This document shows, in pieces, positions 31,691-32,045 of a stretch of DNA of 32,045 nucleotides (position 1 is the first letter of the stretch; each line of letters opens with the position of its first letter). Under the pieces are notes generated by a model. The model had not been told where the DNA came from, did no database searches, and saw only the letters and a program-made list of their open reading frames with translations. Position numbers and translations under genes: made by a program. The stretch is taken from contig NZ_BDGT01000051.1 of assembly GCF_001748285.1 (NCBI RefSeq), forward strand, positions 1 through 32,045, read 5' to 3'. The stretch comes from Thermogemmatispora onikobensis. Its GTDB lineage: Bacteria; Chloroflexota; Ktedonobacteria; Ktedonobacterales; Ktedonobacteraceae.

Positions 31691-32045
31691 GCTGCTCCCT
31701 CCCGCTGTCGCGGCGCCGGTGCCAGGGCCAAGGGTTCAGGGCCGGCCCAGGACAGCGAGCAAGCCAGGCAGTCAGCAAACCAGCCAGGCAGCCAGCAAGC
31801 CAGCAAGCCAGCTCACCGTTCACAGGGTCACGCTGCGACCCCGGTGGCCCGCCCGCAAGAAGCGCGAGAGGCGGGCGGGCCGGGGGTGATGGCTCGCAGG
31901 AAAGGAGCGTCGGTACGCGACCACGATCCGCCCGGGGTCCCTCCGGGCCTGTCGCTGGCTACGCCTTACGCCGCTCGCACCCACAAGAACGGCCTCGGAG
32001 CAGACCGCTCACCAGTCCGCCCCGGCCTGGCCGGGCTCGGTTCAC

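Larger units (their letters stand above)
31260..32045. other. 786-base region without a convincing gene, low-complexity and structured
   Basis: Long frames cross this region on both strands, but their products are repetitive (Pro/Ala/Arg- or Gln/Ser-rich) and have no ribosome site. It contains the AAGGAG array, a 13-bp hairpin, a GCTGT repeat, CAGC/AAGC-type repeats at 31755-31815, and a small GCCCGG-7-CCGGGC hairpin at 31930-31948. Confidence 0.5.

Noticed and set aside
30945-31889. 314-residue plus-strand open frame
   Set aside because: It covers the cysteine-rich gene in antisense and then low-complexity DNA; the product is a Pro/Ala/Ser patchwork.
31930-31948. Intrinsic terminator at the right edge
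   Set aside because: The stem is only 6 bp and no T-run follows on either strand; no gene nearby needs it.
1-32045. tRNA, rRNA or insertion-sequence genes
   Set aside because: I saw no cloverleaf, rRNA segment, transposase domain or paired terminal repeats; a dedicated scan (tRNAscan, Infernal) was not possible.

Overview
The window is GC-rich DNA from a bacterium. Gene content (Tat-exported lipoprotein solute-binding protein, LacI regulator, many intracellular glycosidases, a Cpn60 paralog, a beta-propeller protein and a halogenase-like flavoprotein), strong AAGGAGG ribosome sites and frequent GTG/TTG starts suggest a soil or thermophilic Chloroflexota, perhaps Ktedonobacteria/Thermogemmatispora-like. 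That assignment is inference; there is no rRNA or other phylogenetic marker here.

Layout. (1) Positions 1-2262, plus strand: two unrecognised genes, the first open to the left edge and resembling an AAA+ ATPase that has lost its nucleotide-binding residues. (2) Positions 2308-3219, minus: a SAM methyltransferase, followed by a hairpin-rich 336-base spacer. (3) Positions 3556-9706, minus: a tight four-gene unit, transcribed in the order DUF624-like membrane protein, divergent GroEL/Cpn60 paralog, seven-Asp-box beta-propeller, flavin-dependent halogenase-like enzyme with a PqqD-like tail. (4) Positions 9954-19414, minus: a carbohydrate ABC importer (Tat/lipoprotein binding protein, two permeases), three consecutive MalK-type ATPases and a LacI-family regulator. 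(5) Positions 19722-24226, plus: GH31 alpha-xylosidase and GH42 beta-galactosidase, divergent from lacI. (6) Positions 24204-30145, minus: a CobW/COG0523 GTPase, a GH116 enzyme and a GH29 alpha-L-fucosidase. (7) Positions 30350-32045: one doubtful and one credible small gene, then about 790 bases of low-complexity, hairpin-rich DNA.

How the genes work together. Regions 4-6 read as one sugar-utilisation locus. A 14-base palindrome, TGGGANCGNTCCCA, occurs at the binding-protein promoter, at the lacI/GH31 divergent promoter and at the CobW-GH116-GH29 promoter, so the LacI protein probably controls all three units. The four glycosidases lack export signals and together have the exo-activities needed to dismantle fucosylated, galactosylated xyloglucan oligosaccharides after import (fucose, galactose, xylose, then backbone glucose). 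No endo-glucanase is in the window. The substrate is inference from family membership.

The least explained part is region 3. Its chaperonin paralog has lost a catalytic Asp of the GroEL ATPase (Lys in its place) and the GGM tail, and it is translationally coupled to a membrane protein and followed by a propeller and a halogenase-like flavoenzyme. I know of no described system with this composition.
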